A DNA stretch of 64,000 bases. It comes from DATCBF01 sp964401995 (GTDB lineage Bacteria; Actinomycetota; Thermoleophilia; Solirubrobacterales; 70-9). The stretch is taken from NCBI GenBank assembly GCA_964401995.1, contig CAYOAP010000010.1:52540-116539 (forward strand), read 5' to 3'. Positions 60,537 through 64,000 of this stretch are shown here, in pieces. Position 1 is the stretch's first letter. Each line of letters opens with the position of its first letter. The notes beneath the pieces were generated by a model, which worked only from the letters and a program-made list of their open reading frames with translations, was not told where the DNA came from and did not search any database. Made by a program: the position numbers and the translations under genes.

Positions 60537-61517
60537 TCAGCCTAGCTGGGTGCCTGGGCGGGCCTCGGGGTTGTCGCGGTACCACTCGAGCGTGCGGCGG
60601 AGGCCGTCCCGCAGCTCGACCTGGGGGCGCCAGCCAGTCAGCCCGCGCAGCTTGGCCGAGTCGACGTACTGGCGGTCGATCTCGCCCTTGGGGCTGCCGG
60701 TGCCGTGGTACTCGGGCTCGATCTGACGGCCGGAGACTTCGCCAATCGTCTCCAGCACCTCGGCGACCGAGTGCGGGCGCTCGCCGCCGGCGTTGAAAGC
60801 CTCGCCCGCCGCCGGGCCGCCGGCGCCGACCTCGTGCTCGATCGCCAGGTAGGCGGCAACCGCGTCGTCGACGTGGATGAAGTCGCGCTCGGGGCTGCCG
60901 TCAGAGCGGATGATCGGGCGGCGGCCCTCGAGCACGGCGACGATCGCCTCCGGGATCAGACGCGAGAAGTTGAGATCGCCGCCGCCGTAGATGTTGGCGA
61001 AGCGGGTGACCGCGACCGGCAGCCCGTAGGCGGCGCGGTAGCTGAGCGAGATCGCGTCGGCAGCGGCCTTGCTCGCCTCGTAAGGCGAGGCTGGCTGCAG
61101 GGTGAAGTCCTCGCGGTAGGGCAGCTCGGCGTGCGGCCCGTAAGCCTTGTCCGAGGAGGCGACGATCAGCGCCGGCACGTCGGCCTGGCGGCAGGCCTCC
61201 AGCAAGGTCCAGGTGCCGCGCACGTTGCTTTCGAAGGTGGCGACGGGGTCGGCCATCGCCGGCCCGACCAGGGTCTGGGCGGCGAGATGGAAGACGACGT
61301 CGTACTCGCCCGCCTCGACCGTCGCCCCGACCAGGCGGCCGTCGCGCAGGTCGCCCTCGACCAGCTCGACCGACTCCCTGATGCCCTGCAGGCCCAGGCC
61401 CGAGTTCCCCGCCAGCGGCAGGTCAAAGACCGTGACCATGTCGCCGCGCTCAAGCAGCGCCCGCGCCAGGTGCGAGGCGACAAAGCCGTGGGCGCCGGTG
61501 ACCAGGGCGCGCTTCAT
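60537..61517 (-). CDS. rfbG: CDP-glucose 4,6-dehydratase-like NAD-dependent sugar dehydratase
   Basis: Extended SDR of 326 residues from ATG 61517. TGAHGFVASHLARALLERG binds NAD; IVASSDKAYGPH is the SSDKxYG form typical of CDP-glucose dehydratases; SPYEASKAAADAI holds catalytic Tyr-Lys; ERDFIHVDDAV is the usual sugar-nucleotide SDR ending. Adjacent RfbF, overlapping by ATGA, would make its substrate CDP-glucose. A GDP-mannose or UDP-sugar role is possible if the neighbour evidence is discounted. Confidence 0.8.
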   Translation of the reverse strand: MKRALVTGAHGFVASHLARALLERGDMVTVFDLPLAGNSGLGLQGIRESVELVEGDLRDGRLVGATVEAGEYDVVFHLAAQTLVGPAMADPVATFESNVRGTWTLLEACRQADVPALIVASSDKAYGPHAELPYREDFTLQPASPYEASKAAADAISLSYRAAYGLPVAVTRFANIYGGGDLNFSRLIPEAIVAVLEGRRPIIRSDGSPERDFIHVDDAVAAYLAIEHEVGAGGPAAGEAFNAGGERPHSVAEVLETIGEVSGRQIEPEYHGTGSPKGEIDRQYVDSAKLRGLTGWRPQVELRDGLRRTLEWYRDNPEARPGTQLG

Positions 61518-62260
61518 CGCGGCCGCGCCGGGTCCGGATCGCCGACGTGCCAGGGAGCTTCTCCCCCGGCCCAGAGATCGTTGAGGACGACGGCGTCCTT
61601 GTAGGTGTCCATGCAGTCCCAGAAGCCTTCGTGCCGGTAGGCATGGAGCTGGCGATCTGCCGCCAAGCGCTCCAGCGGCTCGCGCTCGAGCACGCTGTCG
61701 ACCGCGATGTAATCGAGCGCCCCGGGCTCGAAGCAGAAGAAGCCGCCGTTGATCCAGTGCTCGCTGCGCGGCTTCTCGACGAAGCCCCCGACCCGCCCCG
61801 TCTCGTCGACCTCGGCCACCCCCCACTGCAGGTGCGGCTGGACGACGGTCACCGTCGCCAGGTCGCCGTGTGAGCCGTGGAAATCGAGCAGGGCCCCAAG
61901 GTCGACGTCGGCAACGCCATCGGCGTAGGTCGCACAGAACGCCTTGCCGTCGAGGCGGTCGGCAAGCAAGCCGATCCGGCCTCCGGTCGGCGTGTCAAGG
62001 CCGGTGTCGACGCACTCGACGGCAACGCCGTCGGGCCAGCTTTCCGCCGCCGCGAACTCCTCGACCATCTCCCCCAGGTACCCGGTCGCAGGCAGGAAAC
62101 GGTCAAAACCCTGAGCGGCGTAGATCCCGATCACGTGCCAGAGGATCGGCCGGCCGCCGATCTCGACCAGCGCCTTCGGCACCGACTCGGTCCGCTCGCG
62201 CAGCCGCGTGCCACGGCCGCCGCAGAGGATGACGACCGGTGGCTTCATCGCATCGGACAT
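61514..62260 (-). CDS. rfbF: Glucose-1-phosphate cytidylyltransferase-like nucleotidyltransferase
   Basis: Makes CDP-glucose from CTP and glucose-1-phosphate, the entry to CDP-deoxysugars. 248 residues. ILCGGRGTRLRERTESVPKA (nucleotide loop, about residue 11), EIGGRPILWHVIGIYAAQG, DTGLDTPTGGR, the metal-binding YADGVADVD and the INGGFFCFEPG, GFWDCMDTYKD segments track RfbF proteins closely. The start codon lies in the 3' arm of a 10-base inverted repeat (62258-62285). Confidence 0.87.
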   Translation of the reverse strand: MSDAMKPPVVILCGGRGTRLRERTESVPKALVEIGGRPILWHVIGIYAAQGFDRFLPATGYLGEMVEEFAAAESWPDGVAVECVDTGLDTPTGGRIGLLADRLDGKAFCATYADGVADVDLGALLDFHGSHGDLATVTVVQPHLQWGVAEVDETGRVGGFVEKPRSEHWINGGFFCFEPGALDYIAVDSVLEREPLERLAADRQLHAYRHEGFWDCMDTYKDAVVLNDLWAGGEAPWHVGDPDPARPR

Positions 62261-62285
62261 TGACCCCCCTACCGTGGGGTCAATG
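62258..62285 (-). promoter_or_regulatory. Hairpin enclosing the rfbF ribosome-binding site and start codon
   Basis: CATTGACCCC (minus strand 62285-62276) is the exact reverse complement of GGGGTCAATG (62267-62258), with an 8-base loop. The 3' arm contains the G-rich ribosome-binding site and the rfbF ATG, so folding would hide both. The cysO stop is 12 bases upstream. It may uncouple rfbF translation from thrC-cysO or be a DNA operator. Confidence 0.55.
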
Positions 62286-62296
62286 TCGGCAGCGCG

Positions 62297-62569
62297 TCAA
62301 CCGCCCGCCACCGCGGGCAGGATCGTCACTTCGTCGCCGTCCTTGATCTGCGTCTGCAAGCCGTTCTGGAAACGGATGTCCTCGCCGGAGACATAGACGT
62401 TGACGAAGCGGCGCAGATCGCCGTCCTGGGTGATCCGCTCGCGCAGGTCGCCGTGGGCGTCAAAGACCGCATCGAGGACGTCGCCCACCGTCGCTCCTGA
62501 GACCTCGACTTCGGACTGCCCGCCGGTCGCGGCTCGCAGCTGGGTTGGGATCTTCACGGTGACTGCCAT
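62297..62569 (-). CDS. cysO: Sulfur carrier protein CysO (ubiquitin-like, MoaD/ThiS fold)
   Basis: A 90-residue beta-grasp protein ending in the diglycine that is activated and thiocarboxylated. The start (VTVKIPTQLRAATGGQ), RRFVNVYVSGEDIRF and the end GDEVTILPAVAGG closely match mycobacterial CysO, the sulfide donor to CysM in a sulfide-independent cysteine pathway. ATG 62569 overlaps the thrC stop (TGATG). No cysM or mec (mec removes the peptide-bound cysteine) is in view. Confidence 0.92.
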   Translation of the reverse strand: MAVTVKIPTQLRAATGGQSEVEVSGATVGDVLDAVFDAHGDLRERITQDGDLRRFVNVYVSGEDIRFQNGLQTQIKDGDEVTILPAVAGG

Positions 62570-63801
62570 CAGACTGTTACCTCCTGGCGGAACTCGGTCT
62601 CGAAACTGGCCAGATCGGGATCGATCTCGTGCATCTGGAACCTATCGCGAGTCGCGTCCAGGGTCTTCAAACCCTCGCCGGTGATGTAGACGACGACGCG
62701 TTCGCCGGCGCCGATGTCGCCGCGTTCGGCCAGCTTCTTCAAGACGCCGATGGTGACGCCGCCAGCGGTCTCGGTGAAGATGCCGGTGGTCTCGGCGAGC
62801 AGGCTGATGCCGTCACGGATTTCGGCGTCGGTGACCGAGTCGACGGCGCCGCCGGTGCTGCGAGCCTGCTCAACCGCGTAGGGCCCATCGGCGGGATCGC
62901 CAATCGCCAGGCTCTTGGCGATCGTGTCGGGCTTCTGCGGCTTGCAGACATCCCAGCCTTCGGCGAAGGCGGTCGCGACCGGGCTGCAGCCGAGCGCCTG
63001 GGCGCCGTTGAAGATCGGCAGCGCCCCCTCGACCAGGCCGAGATCGAGCCACTCCTGGAAGCCGCGGCCCACCTTTGTGAAGAGCGAGCCTGAGGCGATT
63101 GGGCAGACGACCCGGTCCGGCAGCTTCCAGCCGAGCTGCTCGACCGTCTCGTAGGCCAGGGTCTTCGAGCCCTCGGCGTAGTAGGGGCGCAGGTTGACGT
63201 TGACGAAGGCCCAGGGCCGGGTCTCGGCAAGCTCGGTGCAGAGACGGTTGACGGCGTCGTAGTTGCCGCGGACGCCAACCAGGTTGGTCCCGTAGATGCC
63301 GGTCGCGAGCAGCTTCTGCTCCTCGAGGTTGGCGGGGACGAAGACGTAGGAGTTGAGCCCGGCGGCGGCGGCGTGGGCGGCGACCGCGTTGGCGAGGTTG
63401 CCGGTCGAAGCGCAGGCGACGGTCTCGAAGCCAAGCTCCTGGGCCTTGGCGACCGCGACCGCGACGACCCGGTCCTTGAAGGAGTGGGTTGGGTTGGCGG
63501 CGTCGTTCTTGATCCAGAGCTCTGCGTCGAGGCCAAGCCGCTCGGCCAGCCGGTCGGCGCGCAGCAGCGGCGTCAGCCCCGGCTCGAGCGGGTCGCCCGG
63601 CCGGCCCTCGAACGGGAGGAAGTCGGCGTAGCGCCAGATTCCCTGCGACCCCGCCTGGATCCGCCTTTTGGCGGCGGCGGCATCAAGCTCTGAGTGGTCA
63701 TAGGCGACTTCGAGCGGGCCGAAGCAGTTTTCACAGAAATAGCTGGCGTCCAGCTCGTAAGCCGATCCGCACTCCTTGCACTTCAATCCTTCAAGTGACA
63801 T
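62569..63801 (-). CDS. thrC: Threonine synthase-family PLP enzyme under SAM riboswitch control
   Basis: By family converts O-phosphohomoserine to threonine. I chose ATG 63801 because AAGAGGA lies upstream. 410 residues: an N-terminal zinc-ribbon-like start (CKECGSAYEL and YFCENCFGPLEV), then the PLP fold II core with the Schiff-base lysine in PTHSFKDRVVAVA (about residue 105), CASTGNLANAVAAHAA, VCPIASGSLFTKV and GVTIGVLKKLAERG. The SAM riboswitch and the coupled CysO gene are more typical of sulfur amino acid genes, so a sulfur-transfer role should be kept in mind. Confidence 0.9.
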   Translation of the reverse strand: MSLEGLKCKECGSAYELDASYFCENCFGPLEVAYDHSELDAAAAKRRIQAGSQGIWRYADFLPFEGRPGDPLEPGLTPLLRADRLAERLGLDAELWIKNDAANPTHSFKDRVVAVAVAKAQELGFETVACASTGNLANAVAAHAAAAGLNSYVFVPANLEEQKLLATGIYGTNLVGVRGNYDAVNRLCTELAETRPWAFVNVNLRPYYAEGSKTLAYETVEQLGWKLPDRVVCPIASGSLFTKVGRGFQEWLDLGLVEGALPIFNGAQALGCSPVATAFAEGWDVCKPQKPDTIAKSLAIGDPADGPYAVEQARSTGGAVDSVTDAEIRDGISLLAETTGIFTETAGGVTIGVLKKLAERGDIGAGERVVVYITGEGLKTLDATRDRFQMHEIDPDLASFETEFRQEVTV

Positions 63802-63827
63802 CCGATCCTCTTTCTCGTGCCCTAAAG

Positions 63828-63856
63828 AAAAAACCTCCGCCATGTGTGGGGGAGGT
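63828..63856 (-). terminator. Intrinsic terminator of the SAM riboswitch
   Basis: On the minus strand ACCTCC (63856-63851) pairs with GGAGGT (63838-63833), followed by a T run to 63828. The 5' part (CCCCCACACAT) can instead pair with the 3' strand of riboswitch helix P1 (GATGTGGGG), giving the antiterminator expected for an OFF switch. Confidence 0.8.
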
Positions 63857-63872
63857 CCGGATCGGACATTCC

Positions 63873-63990
63873 CCACATCTTCCAGGCCCTCAACCGCGAC
63901 CTGCTGGAGTTGGCACCTCCCCTCGAACCGATGGTTCGAGGTGGTTGCCGGGGCTTCACTGGGCCAGTCCCTCCACCCCTCTAGATGTGG
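63873..63990 (-). promoter_or_regulatory. SAM-I (S-box) riboswitch upstream of thrC-cysO
   Basis: The minus strand reads in S-box order: P1 5' strand CCACATCT (63990-63983), an AGAGGGGTGGAGGGACTGGCCC P2 segment in two parts, TGAAGCCCCGGCAACC (the conserved core), a P3 hairpin CCTCGAAC/GGTTCGAGG-type, GGTGCCAACTCC, and the closing P1 strand AGATGTGG (63880-63873). Binding of SAM would stabilise P1 and allow the terminator that follows, lowering thrC-cysO expression when SAM is plentiful. Confidence 0.95.
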
Positions 63991-64000
63991 CGCTTATGTG

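Overview
The window is very G+C-rich, densely packed chromosomal DNA, and most of its genes lie on the minus strand. The gene content points to an actinobacterium of the class Thermoleophilia (Solirubrobacterales-like). Signs of this are an actinobacterial integration host factor (mihF), a CysO-type sulfur carrier, the MurT/GatD lipid II amidation pair, RNase J, and a secreted protein with a lysine-rich C-terminal repeat domain of the kind I associate with this class. Nearly every operon uses 1-11 base stop/start overlaps (ATGA, GTGA, TTGA, once apparently CTGA). The lineage call is inference; I could not run a search.

Layout. 1-3967 (-): cyclophilin, Bcp peroxiredoxin, alpha/beta hydrolase, two membrane or secreted proteins and a CopC-CopD copper protein cut by the window edge. 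3993-8465 (+): methyltransferase, DagK-type lipid kinase, then murT - methyltransferase - gatD. 8477-8527: AT-rich palindrome. 8528-15766: beta-lactamase-fold hydrolases, an MFS exporter with a divergent MarR regulator, dut, hflX, a sugar-epimerase-like SDR and a secreted protein. 15776-25860 (-): ftsK, cinA, thpR, recA, a cupredoxin, miaB, miaA, dapF, dapL. 25955-28086 (+): two-component system. 28087-28623: a noncoding island with two related structured palindromic elements. 28624-44613 (-): the translation and RNA-metabolism block rimP-nusA-infB-rbfA-nrnA-truB-ribF-rpsO, then peroxiredoxin, secreted protein, DsbA-like, pnp, M16 peptidase, dapB, dapA, rnj. 44866-47324 (-): coaBC, rpoZ, gmk, mihF. 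47404-56197 (-): the pyrimidine operon pyrR-pyrB-pyrC-carA-carB-pyrK-pyrD. 56271-58909: rnz, a PD-(D/E)XK nuclease gene, tRNA-Arg(CCG), an SDR. 58986-59723 (+): anchored secreted protein. 59737-63801 (-): thrC-cysO-rfbF-rfbG-yedK behind a SAM-I riboswitch.

How the genes fit together. DapA, DapB, DapL and DapF give an LL-diaminopimelate aminotransferase route to diaminopimelate. The DapF here has serine at both positions that are catalytic cysteines in the family. MurT/GatD amidate lipid II. The pyr operon carries UMP synthesis through orotate and appears to be controlled by PyrR binding beside the pyrR ribosome-binding site. recA and a PD-(D/E)XK nuclease gene both have LexA-box-like sequences upstream. 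The rimP-nusA-infB operon starts behind an intrinsic-terminator-like hairpin. thrC and cysO share a SAM riboswitch, which links a threonine-synthase-family enzyme to sulfur metabolism.

Most worth a second look: the paired structured elements at 28209-28597 whose stems change sequence but stay paired; the SAM riboswitch-thrC-cysO operon; the Cys-to-Ser DapF; the SOS-box nuclease next to a tRNA; the methyltransferase inside murT-gatD; and shortened MiaA and RimP proteins.
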